Assembly: GCA_007827375.1 (NCBI GenBank)
Contig: VISH01000002.1
Coordinates: forward strand, 372,001 to 436,000
Direction: 5' to 3'
Length of the DNA: 64,000 nt
Source of the DNA: Alteromonadaceae bacterium 2753L.S.0a.02
GTDB lineage: Bacteria > Pseudomonadota > Gammaproteobacteria > Pseudomonadales > Cellvibrionaceae
Below are positions 8,819 to 16,574 of this stretch, one piece after another. Made by a program: the position numbers and the translations under genes. Below the pieces are notes generated by a model. That model was given only the letters and a program-made list of their open reading frames with translations. It did no database searches and had not been told where the DNA came from. Each line of letters begins with the position of its first letter. The first letter of the stretch is position 1.

Positions 8819-9166
8819 CACCGATTGGGAGCGATGGTGATTACCCTATCACCTTTAATCGCAAACACTTTCTATTTAATAGCTGCTCTTCTGCAAGTAA
8901 CCCGTAAAATTTTTGGCACGACTTATTCCGATATGTGGGTGTGTTTCCTTGAATTTTGCGAGAGCTTGAAAGTTTTAAAAATACTGATCGCTTCGCCGTG
9001 ATATCAAGGTGCACGATATCGAGTACTTGAAGATATAACAAAAAATTCCACGAGTTGGCTTGACTTGTGAGCTGCACACAGGTTTACAGTAAGCTCAAGC
9101 ATGGGAGTTTGTTCAGAGTCATTGTGCAGTGCTCCTCCCAATATCTAATCACTGATGAGGCGAAAC
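8819..9166. other. Intergenic region upstream of the metal-sensing regulator
   Basis: This 348-bp gap holds no convincing gene. Two GATATC palindromes lie close together around 8999-9020. The only strong signal is the MerR-type promoter at 9060-9090. A 78-codon minus-strand frame crosses the gap but has no ribosome site or recognisable product. Confidence 0.6.
9060..9090 (+). promoter_or_regulatory. MerR-family-regulated promoter with 19-bp spacer and dyad operator
   Basis: A -35 TTGACT (9060-9065) and -10 TACAGT (9085-9090) are separated by 19 bp, the over-long spacer that MerR-family activators untwist. Within it, ACTTGTG (9063-9069) and CACAGGT (9077-9083) form a dyad with 6 of 7 pairs and a 7-base centre, as in CueR/ZntR operators. 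It stands about 77 bases before the regulator gene and should drive the regulator-copA operon, giving autoregulated metal induction. Confidence 0.8.
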
Positions 9167-9607
9167 ATGGGTGTTACTGAGCTTGCCAAAGTTTTGCAAA
9201 TAAGTCCTGATACGGTGCGGTTTTATACCCGCAAGGGCTTGTTGCAGCCGGTAAAAAACACGGCAAATGGCTACAAAAGTTATCGCACTAAAGACATTGC
9301 GAGGCTGCGTTTTATTTTGGGGGCGCGTGGCTTGGGGTTCACTATCGCGGATATCGAAGAAATTCTAAATGTGTCGGACCATCACCAAACCCCCTGCCCT
9401 TTAGTGCGCGACTTAATAGAACAACGTTTGCACGAGACTGAAACCAGGTTTAACGAGATGCGTGAGTTGCGCGATCGGATGCGCCAAGCGGTTGCTGAAT
9501 GGCGCGACTTGCCTGACGCCGATCCAAAAGGTCATCGAGTTTGTCATTTGATAGAAAGTTTTAGTCTCAAGCACGAATCAACGCAAGGAGATTGCGATGG
9601 TCAATAA
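9167..9607 (+). CDS. MerR-family metal-responsive transcriptional regulator
   Basis: The 146-residue regulator starts at ATG 9167, six bases after GAGG; an in-frame ATG at 9155 is less well placed. An N-terminal winged-helix (VTELAKVLQISPDTVRFYTRKG) and a dimerisation helix are followed by a metal loop region. Cys77 (TPCPLVRDL), Cys126 (HRVCHLIE) and Cys143 are present; a first Cys before the helix end and a second near the C-terminus are typical of CueR/ZntR/CadR-like sensors. It overlaps copA by 11 bases, so Cu(I) is the likely effector. The Cys/His pattern is not exactly CueR-like, so another soft metal is possible. Confidence 0.88.
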   Translation: MGVTELAKVLQISPDTVRFYTRKGLLQPVKNTANGYKSYRTKDIARLRFILGARGLGFTIADIEEILNVSDHHQTPCPLVRDLIEQRLHETETRFNEMRELRDRMRQAVAEWRDLPDADPKGHRVCHLIESFSLKHESTQGDCDGQ

Positions 9608-11858
9608 TGCTACCGAAACTGAATTGCTGATTGAAGGTGCCGGATGCGCAAGTTGTGTCGCCAAAATAGAGGATGCTCTGCAACGGGTGCCGGGCGTGGA
9701 GTCTGCACAGATGAATTTCGCCGATCGCACTGTGCAGGTAATCGGTAAAAGCGGCAGTGCAGCTTTGATTTCAGCGGTTGAAGAAATCGGATACCACGCA
9801 AAAAAGCAAACTGCCAATGGCGATGCGGAAGCGCAAAAACAGCAGGCAGATCACGCCTACTATAAACGTCTGCTTCGAGACACCTGCTTTGGGCTCGGTT
9901 TGGGTATTCCGCTCATGGGCTATGGTTTACTTGGCGGAGATATGGGGGTGAATTCACAACTTCAGCAAATCGCCTGGCTCGTTGTGGGCGCGCTCACGTT
10001 GGCCGTTATGGTTTTGTCTGGCAAACACTTTTACGTGGGTGCCTGGCAATCATTCAAACATCACTCAGCCAATATGGACACGCTGATTGCACTTGGAACT
10101 GGTACCGCCTGGTTGTATTCGGTGCTGGTGATTGTTGCACCACACCTTGTGCCTGATCTTGCACGCCATGTTTACTTCGAGGCCACGGCAATGATTATCG
10201 GGTTAATCAACCTGGGGCTGGCATTGGAATTAAAAGCCCGTGGTCGCACCAGTGAAGCCATAAGACGCTTAATAGGCTTGCAGCCAAAAAATGCGCGGGT
10301 GATTCGCAACGACAAAGAGGTTGATATTGCTATCGAAGTTGTGCAAAGCGGTGATGCCGTGCGCGTTCGCCCTGGCGAAAAAATTCCCGTCGATGGCGAG
10401 GTACTACAAGGAAGCACCACTGTAGATGAATCCATGCTCACCGGCGAACCCTTGCCCGTTACCAAACAGCAGGGTGACATCGTAGTTGCCGGTACCCTGA
10501 ATAAGACAGGGAGCATTGTGTTTCAGGCCACTCGGGTGGGTAAAGACACCGCACTCGCGCAAATAATAGCGATGGTTAAGCGCGCCCAAAATTCCAAGCC
10601 CCCTATCGGTCGTCTCGCCGATCTGATCTCGGCTTATTTTGTGCCGACTATTTTGATTATTGCCATTATCAGTGCCTTGGCATGGCTCAACTTTGGCCCG
10701 GCGCCGGCAATTGCCTTAGCTGTGGTTTCGGCAACCACCGTTCTTATAATTGCATGCCCGTGCGCGCTTGGGCTGGCGACCCCGATGTCGGTTATGGTGG
10801 GCGTGGGTAAAGCGGCGGAAGCCGGTGTACTCATTCGCAACGGCGAAGCTCTGCAAAGTGCCAGTAAAATTACCACCATGGTACTGGATAAAACCGGCAC
10901 TATTACAGAAGGATCGCCTACAGTTAGCCATATTGTCGCCTCGGATTCCATAACTGAAAACGAGCTGTTACAGCTTGCCTCAAGCGTAGAGGCCGGTTCT
11001 GAACACCCTCTTGCAACAGCCATTGTTGAATCGGCGCAAGCGCGCGGTTTGGATATAGCCGCTTCCTCGGAATTTGAGGCGCTTAGCGGGCAAGGAGTTA
11101 CTGCACAGGTTTCCGGCGCAAAAATACTGTTGGGCAATGAAAAGTTGATGCAAGAACAGCAGGTTACCTTACCTGGCAACGTTGTTGAGCAGGCTCAAGC
11201 ACTGGCCGATTCGGGCAAAACTCCGATGTACATCGCAAAAGACGGGCATTTTGTAGGCTTGATTGCCGTGGCAGATCCACTCAAACCCGATTCCGTAGCC
11301 GCTATAAAACGTCTGCAACAACAAGGTATTCACGTTGTGATGCTCACAGGAGATAACAGGGCAACTGCGCAGGCGGTTGCCAGGCAGGTGGGTGTTACCG
11401 AATTTTATGCCGAAGTTCTGCCACATGAAAAAGCCGATAAAGTAGAGGTGTTGCAACAGCGAGGTGAGTTTGTTGGGATGACTGGCGACGGCATAAATGA
11501 TGCGCCAGCATTGGCACGAGCTAATGTAGGCTTCGCAATAGGCACTGGTACTGACGTGGCTATCGAAAGTGCAGACGTCACACTTATGCGGGGATCGTTG
11601 CATGGTCTCGCTGATGCTGTCGACATTAGCAAGGCGACACTACGCAATATCAAACAAAATTTGTTGGGAGCATTTGTATATAACGCTGCCGGCGTGCCCA
11701 TTGCGGCAGGTCTACTGTATCCATTCTTTGGTATTTTACTCAGCCCGATTATCGCTGGCGCTGCGATGGCATTCTCTTCACTTACGGTGGTGAGCAATGC
11801 CAATCGATTACGCTTTTTTAAAACATATACGCAGGAGGTAAATCATGCTGCTCGTTAA
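9597..11858 (+). CDS. copA: Cu(I)-exporting P1B-type ATPase
   Basis: The 753-residue pump starts at ATG 9597, seven bases after AAGGAG. Domains in order: one N-terminal HMA domain with GCASC (Cys17/Cys20), unlike the two of E. coli CopA; the P1B membrane helices; the LTGEP actuator motif; CPC (387-389) in the ion channel; DKTGT (Asp431); SEHP (His470); and TGDGINDAP. The helix-7 YN and helix-8 MAFSS...N signatures are those of Cu(I) ATPases. It moves cytoplasmic Cu(I) to the periplasm. It overlaps the regulator gene upstream and the cupredoxin gene downstream by 14 bases, so all are one operon under the MerR-type promoter. Confidence 0.96.
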   Translation: MVNNATETELLIEGAGCASCVAKIEDALQRVPGVESAQMNFADRTVQVIGKSGSAALISAVEEIGYHAKKQTANGDAEAQKQQADHAYYKRLLRDTCFGLGLGIPLMGYGLLGGDMGVNSQLQQIAWLVVGALTLAVMVLSGKHFYVGAWQSFKHHSANMDTLIALGTGTAWLYSVLVIVAPHLVPDLARHVYFEATAMIIGLINLGLALELKARGRTSEAIRRLIGLQPKNARVIRNDKEVDIAIEVVQSGDAVRVRPGEKIPVDGEVLQGSTTVDESMLTGEPLPVTKQQGDIVVAGTLNKTGSIVFQATRVGKDTALAQIIAMVKRAQNSKPPIGRLADLISAYFVPTILIIAIISALAWLNFGPAPAIALAVVSATTVLIIACPCALGLATPMSVMVGVGKAAEAGVLIRNGEALQSASKITTMVLDKTGTITEGSPTVSHIVASDSITENELLQLASSVEAGSEHPLATAIVESAQARGLDIAASSEFEALSGQGVTAQVSGAKILLGNEKLMQEQQVTLPGNVVEQAQALADSGKTPMYIAKDGHFVGLIAVADPLKPDSVAAIKRLQQQGIHVVMLTGDNRATAQAVARQVGVTEFYAEVLPHEKADKVEVLQQRGEFVGMTGDGINDAPALARANVGFAIGTGTDVAIESADVTLMRGSLHGLADAVDISKATLRNIKQNLLGAFVYNAAGVPIAAGLLYPFFGILLSPIIAGAAMAFSSLTVVSNANRLRFFKTYTQEVNHAAR

Positions 11859-12204
11859 TGTCTTGGGATTGGGTTTGATCGTTTGGATTGTGTGGTGGTT
11901 TTGGCTCTATAAAACTCCACCGGTGTCAACGGAAATCAGTGATCTTGTGATTACTGTTGCGGATGGCATTTACCAACCGGCCAGTTTGAGAGTACCCGCT
12001 AACCAGGCACAAACTCTCACATTTATTCGAAAAGATGCTTCACCCTGCGCGGAAACCGTGGTGTTTCCTGAATTTGATCTGAGTGAAACCTTGTCACTGG
12101 AAAAAGCCGTAGCGGTGCGGCTTCCCCCTATGAAAGCGGGGCATTATGCTTTTCACTGTCAAATGCAAATGTACAAGGGCGAATTGACTGTTGAGGAGGT
12201 TTAA
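11845..12204 (+). CDS. Membrane-anchored cupredoxin-domain protein
   Basis: The 119-residue protein starts inside the end of copA (14-base overlap). One N-terminal transmembrane helix (about residues 3-22) anchors a periplasmic cupredoxin-like domain. Likely metal ligands are Cys68 (SPCAETVVFPEF), His100, His104 and Cys105 with Met107/Met109 (HYAFHCQMQMYKG). This pattern matches the Cupredoxin_1 group often placed next to CopA-type pumps. It may accept Cu(I) from CopA at the periplasmic face or oxidise it; that role is inferred from position. Confidence 0.85.
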   Translation: MLLVNVLGLGLIVWIVWWFWLYKTPPVSTEISDLVITVADGIYQPASLRVPANQAQTLTFIRKDASPCAETVVFPEFDLSETLSLEKAVAVRLPPMKAGHYAFHCQMQMYKGELTVEEV

Positions 12205-12206
12205 CT

Positions 12207-12548
12207 ATGAAACTCTCTAAAGTTGTTGCTATTTTCGATGAACTTAAGCTCGAGGATATTGAAGCTGCGCTCTTAGACAATGGTGTTGCGGGCTTCACTA
12301 TTCACCCGGTAAGTGGTAGAGGACGATACTTCGATAGTTTTAATGAAAATCATCTAATAAAACATATACAAATTGAAATTTATACGCTCCGGGAGTATGC
12401 CGAGCCGATTGGTAACGTGATCGTAGAGGCTGCGTATAGTAATGCCGAAAGTGAAGGTCTTGTGTCCATTCAGCCTGTTGATGAGCTCTACTGGATACAT
12501 GATAAACGCATGGCGCAACCGGCAGATTTTAGATTCAAGGGAGACTGA
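12207..12548 (+). CDS. Divergent PII-family protein (PII-NG-like) in copper operon
   Basis: The 113-residue protein starts at ATG 12207 behind GAGGAGG and begins two bases after the cupredoxin stop. The opening KLSKVVAIFDELKLEDIEAA and the strand pattern are those of PII/GlnB trimers. The T-loop lacks the uridylylated Tyr51 (the region reads GRGRYFDSFNENHL), and the ATP-binding B-loop consensus GxGKIFV is altered to SEGLVSI. These departures suit the PII-NG branch that is known to accompany heavy-metal transporters rather than nitrogen control. It may tune CopA or efflux in response to nucleotides or metal; no direct evidence for this is visible. Confidence 0.82.
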   Translation: MKLSKVVAIFDELKLEDIEAALLDNGVAGFTIHPVSGRGRYFDSFNENHLIKHIQIEIYTLREYAEPIGNVIVEAAYSNAESEGLVSIQPVDELYWIHDKRMAQPADFRFKGD

Positions 12549-12604
12549 CGTTGGTTCATCCCAGCAAAATCTAAATATTTCATTTTATACCGGGGAGGTT
12601 CGGT

Positions 12605-12871
12605 ATGAATACAAACAAACGCTTTTATCAAATGCCAAAGGTTTTCGTAATTCTGCTGGCGGTTTCACTCTTCAGTTATCTGATATCAGGAGTAAATCAT
12701 CAGTCACTGGATGAGATATTGCCGTACTTAATTTTTTTGTTCTGCCCGTTATTGCACCTGTTTGTGCATGGCGGCAATCATTCTCACCGCCCTCAAAGGA
12801 ATGCTAACGCTTCGCAATCGGGCAACAGAAATTTTAATTCAGGAAAAATACGCTCGCGATTCAGGGCGTAA
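12605..12871 (+). CDS. Small membrane protein, DUF2933-like
   Basis: The 88-residue protein has ATG at 12605 preceded by GGGGAGG. Two hydrophobic segments (about residues 10-28 and 38-54) are followed by HLFVHGGNHSHRPQ, a His/Gly cluster like that after the membrane segment of DUF2933 proteins, which are frequent in copper-resistance clusters. The basic Asn/Ser/Arg-rich tail would lie in the cytoplasm. The His cluster may bind metal at the membrane surface. The family call is from motif and context, not a full alignment. Confidence 0.6.
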   Translation: MNTNKRFYQMPKVFVILLAVSLFSYLISGVNHQSLDEILPYLIFLFCPLLHLFVHGGNHSHRPQRNANASQSGNRNFNSGKIRSRFRA

Positions 12872-12942
12872 TACATCGTCACGCGTTGCAATACTATTGC
12901 AGCGCAGCTGTTATCACTCTGCATAAATACTGGAGGTGTATC

Positions 12943-13302
12943 ATGAGCGGCAAACAACATCGCTTGGGCGTCTCGGAAAACAGCTTGGTCGTGAGGCATT
13001 TAAAACTTGAAGCCTGTGGCGCCAGCGCCATGGCCCAGGTAATTTCTGAAATCGATAAAATTTATGGACTGGAGGCTGTCTCTTTCGACGAAAACACCAG
13101 AGTACTTCATATCGCCTATGACGCTGCGCGAATATGCCTGGAATGCATAGAATCAGTTCTGGAGAAATATGATGTGGAAATTAGCCATGACTGGTGGACG
13201 AATTTTAAAGAAGGTTACTATCGGTTTTTCGACCAGAATATTAAAGACAATATGCACTCAAAGCCATTGGGTTGTCACAGTACAAGTGCTTCCCGTAGGT
13301 AA
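12943..13302 (+). CDS. HMA-like small protein lacking the CxxC motif
   Basis: The 119-residue protein starts at ATG 12943, nine bases after GGAGG; an upstream in-frame start at 12886 lacks a ribosome site. The first part reads like a heavy-metal-associated ferredoxin fold: strand, a loop with EACGASAM where a metal chaperone would have CxxC, helix, and a strand with DENTRVLHIAYDA. Only one of the two expected Cys remains; a second pair, ICLEC, lies at the start of the later helix. A soluble tail (ISHDWWTNFKEGYYRF) and a final Cys/His (GCHS) follow. It is the last gene of the copper operon and may be a chaperone-derived adaptor; the function is unknown. Confidence 0.65.
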   Translation: MSGKQHRLGVSENSLVVRHLKLEACGASAMAQVISEIDKIYGLEAVSFDENTRVLHIAYDAARICLECIESVLEKYDVEISHDWWTNFKEGYYRFFDQNIKDNMHSKPLGCHSTSASRR

Positions 13303-13378
13303 AGGATTGTAAAAGGCTGAATGATCGTTCGATAATTGTGTATGCGTCAAGCATTTAGTAATTTACAGCAATGGTATT

Positions 13379-13404
13379 CAGGGCGGCTATAAAAAACCGC
13401 CCTG
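13379..13404. terminator. Hairpin between convergent copper operon and RND operon
   Basis: CAGGGCGG (13379-13386) pairs perfectly with CCGCCCTG (13397-13404) across a 10-base A-rich loop. It lies between the end of the HMA-like gene and the end of the RND transporter gene, so it can serve both strands. The A/T run is in the loop rather than after the stem, so it is not a textbook intrinsic terminator. Confidence 0.5.
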
Positions 13405-13418
13405 CAAGTGTTGTAGAT

Positions 13419-16400
13419 TTAGGCTTCAACCGGCTCGATAAACCAATTCTTAAGTGAACGCCACACTTTGCGTAACCAACGTGATAAATCGTCAAAAATA
13501 ATGTAGAGGTTGGGAACCAATATTAAAGTGACCAGCGTGGCAAACAGTACGCCGAACGCCAGGGATACAGCCATGGGAATCACAATTTTTGCCTGCAAAC
13601 TGGTTTCGGCCATGATGGGAATCAGCCCGATAAATGTGGTTAGCGAGGTGAGTAAAATCGCACGAAAACGCTTTTGGCCTGCGTGTAGCACCGCTTCCAG
13701 TAATATTTCGCCACGGGCACGCGCCTGATTCACGTAATCCACCATGACCAGCGAATCGTTCACCACTACCCCAACAACCGCGAAAATGCCGAACATCGAC
13801 ATTCGGCTGACGTCCATACCCAAAAGCAGATGGCCCCAGATTGCTCCAACAATACCGAAGGGAATCACTGACATGATCATCAGCGGTTGGAAGTAGGATT
13901 TTAACGGCAGAGCTAAGAGCACGTAAATCGGTAGCAGAATAATAACGATGCTGAGAATTTGACTTGCAAAACCTTCGCGGTCGTCTTTGAGTTTGCCAGA
14001 CTCTTCAATAAATACCGATGGGTTTTGACGCAGAATTTCTGGGAATACATCGCGCTTCATTTCATCGGCAATTTTGAAACTTTCCGCTTCTTTAAAATCG
14101 ACACTGGCCCAAACGGTGATCGCACGGTTACCATCTTCGCGGTAGATCTGGTTCACGCCGTCGGCAAATTCGATGTCGGCGACTTCCGCCAATGGCACTT
14201 CAGCGCCGCCAGGGGTGCGTATTAATACGTCATTAATGGCCGATAAAGAATTGCGGTCTTTTTCGGGGTAACGCACCATCACACGAATTTCCTGACGGTC
14301 GCGCATAATGCGCTGCGCTTCTATACCATAAAGCCCAAAACTGGCCTGGGAGGCAACGTCGTTGGTGGTCAGGCCTAAACTGTAGGCCAGTGGTTTTAAT
14401 TTGAAGCGAATTTCCTGTGTTGGTGCTTGTTCGCTGTCGTTAACTTCCGATACCCCTTTCATGGTATTGAGGTGTGTTTTTACGGCACTCGCCGCCGCTC
14501 GTAATTCCTCGATATTGCGACTTTTCAGACGGAAGCTCAGGTCGCCATTATTGCGGCCGCCGCCGAACACGTTGTCGCGAATCGTGATGTTTTTCATGTT
14601 GGGAATATGCGGCATTTTTTCCCGCCAGCGGCGCGACAGTTCAAAAGTGTCAAAGGGGCGATCTTCCGGGTCTACCAGTTTGGCCTCTATTTGCGCTTGC
14701 GAGCGGCCTTCATCGTACATATGAATTTTGGCCACCATGGGAATACCAAATTCCTTCTCGATATCTTTTTCAACATCTCTAATCATGTCTTCCAGTGCAA
14801 ACATGCCACTGAGCAGGGCACTTTCAGGGGCATCCGGATTCATTTCCAGGGTAATGTTGGCGAAATCGTGGGGAATTTTCGGGAACATGATCATGCGAAT
14901 ATGCCCGGAAGCGAAGGCGCCAATGGTCAATGCGATCATGCAGATAAACGCGACGAGCACCGAATAACGATAGTGAATGGCTCGCTCCAGAAATGGCGCG
15001 TAGGTATTTTTTATAAAACCTGAAAGGCGATCATCAACGGCACGTCGAAAACGCGTGAAAGGATTTTTGGTGGTTTTTTTCTCGGGTGTCATGTGAGCCA
15101 GATGCGCGGGCAAGACCAATTTCGATTCCACCAGTGAGAAAAACAAACACAGTACCACCACATAACCGATCGAATGGGGGAAAGCGGATTGCGGTCCGCT
15201 CTCTAAAACCATCGGGGCAAAGGCTGCCATGGTGGTTAGCACACCAAACGTTGCCGGCACCGCGACGCGTTTTGCACCGCGAATAACATTATCAAGCGTT
15301 TGGCCCTTATCCTGAATTTCGGTGTAGACACTCTCTCCAATAATAATGGCATCATCCACCACCACCCCGAGCACCATAATAAAGGCGAACAGGCTGGCGA
15401 CATTGATGGTAACGTCCACCCAGCTCAATGGTAAAAACGCCAAGGCGCCGAGGAAGCTTACCGGCAAGCCCATCATTACCCAAAATGCCAGCTTAATGCG
15501 CAAAAACATGGCGAGAATGGCAAACACTAATATGCCACCCCAAACCATGTTTTCGAGCATCATGTTGAGACGACCGTTCAGGTAATAGGTGAGGTCGGCC
15601 CAGGGTTCCAGACGAATACCTTCAGGAAGGGTAGCGCGACGTTTTTCCACGTAATCCAGTACCGTTTTGGCAACATCCGTGATGCTTTGATCTGACGATG
15701 CGCCGACAAACAAAGTTAAGGAATTTACACCATCAAGTTTTTCGTAATTAACGCCTTCTTCAAAACCGTCACTGACTTTGGCGACGTCGGAAACCCTCAG
15801 CTGAGTGCCGTCCGGGAGAATACGCAGGGGTATGTTTTCGAACTCTGCGCCAACGTATGCCTGATCTTCCACCCTTACTGAAATATGCCCGGCGTCGGCG
15901 CGAATCTCACCAGCAGAGCGGTTGGTGGAAAAATTTCGCACCGCATTGGCGATATCGTTAAAACTGAGGTTGTATTCACGCAGCTTGTTCTGATCGACTT
16001 CTATGGCAATTTCGTAGTTTGGCCCAGCGTAAAACTCGGTGATATTCACATCGGGCAGGGCGCGAATTTCATCGTGGATGGTTTCACCCAAACGCTTCAG
16101 CTCGCGTCGCGGGACGTCACCGGCGATGTGCAGCCACATCACTTCCTGGCGGTATTTATTGTGCTTAACCCGAGGCGGTTCCATGCCATTGGGAAAGCTC
16201 GAGATGGAATCCACCGCTGTTTTAACGTCATCGAGCACTGTTTGTGGCTCATAGCCGTCAATTACCTCGAGGTCTGCAGTGGCCGAGCCGCGGTTGGACC
16301 GTGTAATAATGCGCTCGATACCCTCAATGCTTTGAAAGGCTTCCTCGAGTTTGGTGGTGATGGTCTCTTCCACCTCCTGGGGTGAAGCTCCACGATAAAC

Positions 16401-16571
16401 CGCGGAAACATTGATCCAGGTGTTTTCCACCATCGGAAACATTTGTTTCCGTATGATAGTCGCGGAGTAGAGCCCACCGAGAATAATGGCAGCCATCAAC
16501 AGGTTGGCGGCAACAGGGTTGCGTGCAAACCAGGCAATTATGCCTTTGTTGGTATCCAGATGCGGTTCCAC
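13419..16571 (-). CDS. RND efflux permease (AcrB/HAE1-like)
   Basis: The 1050-residue inner-membrane proton-driven pump has an N-terminal TM followed by a large periplasmic porter loop, a central block of helices with VVDDAIIIGESV (the Asp pair of the proton relay), a second porter loop, and a C-terminal helix block with VVVNDSLVMVDYVNQ. Size and symmetry match the HAE1/AcrB-like group rather than metal-specific CusA/CzcA pumps. The adaptor gene is 3 bases upstream. No outer-membrane channel gene is adjacent, so it presumably uses a TolC encoded elsewhere. The substrate is unknown. Confidence 0.92.
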   Translation of the reverse strand: MEPHLDTNKGIIAWFARNPVAANLLMAAIILGGLYSATIIRKQMFPMVENTWINVSAVYRGASPQEVEETITTKLEEAFQSIEGIERIITRSNRGSATADLEVIDGYEPQTVLDDVKTAVDSISSFPNGMEPPRVKHNKYRQEVMWLHIAGDVPRRELKRLGETIHDEIRALPDVNITEFYAGPNYEIAIEVDQNKLREYNLSFNDIANAVRNFSTNRSAGEIRADAGHISVRVEDQAYVGAEFENIPLRILPDGTQLRVSDVAKVSDGFEEGVNYEKLDGVNSLTLFVGASSDQSITDVAKTVLDYVEKRRATLPEGIRLEPWADLTYYLNGRLNMMLENMVWGGILVFAILAMFLRIKLAFWVMMGLPVSFLGALAFLPLSWVDVTINVASLFAFIMVLGVVVDDAIIIGESVYTEIQDKGQTLDNVIRGAKRVAVPATFGVLTTMAAFAPMVLESGPQSAFPHSIGYVVVLCLFFSLVESKLVLPAHLAHMTPEKKTTKNPFTRFRRAVDDRLSGFIKNTYAPFLERAIHYRYSVLVAFICMIALTIGAFASGHIRMIMFPKIPHDFANITLEMNPDAPESALLSGMFALEDMIRDVEKDIEKEFGIPMVAKIHMYDEGRSQAQIEAKLVDPEDRPFDTFELSRRWREKMPHIPNMKNITIRDNVFGGGRNNGDLSFRLKSRNIEELRAAASAVKTHLNTMKGVSEVNDSEQAPTQEIRFKLKPLAYSLGLTTNDVASQASFGLYGIEAQRIMRDRQEIRVMVRYPEKDRNSLSAINDVLIRTPGGAEVPLAEVADIEFADGVNQIYREDGNRAITVWASVDFKEAESFKIADEMKRDVFPEILRQNPSVFIEESGKLKDDREGFASQILSIVIILLPIYVLLALPLKSYFQPLMIMSVIPFGIVGAIWGHLLLGMDVSRMSMFGIFAVVGVVVNDSLVMVDYVNQARARGEILLEAVLHAGQKRFRAILLTSLTTFIGLIPIMAETSLQAKIVIPMAVSLAFGVLFATLVTLILVPNLYIIFDDLSRWLRKVWRSLKNWFIEPVEA

Positions 16572-16574
16572 GGC

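Noticed and set aside
8999..9020. Two close GATATC palindromes
   Set aside because: Short and common; no link to a promoter or regulator is visible.
8841..9077. 78-codon minus-strand frame in the intergenic region before the MerR gene
   Set aside because: No ribosome site, no recognisable product, and it crosses the MerR-type promoter.
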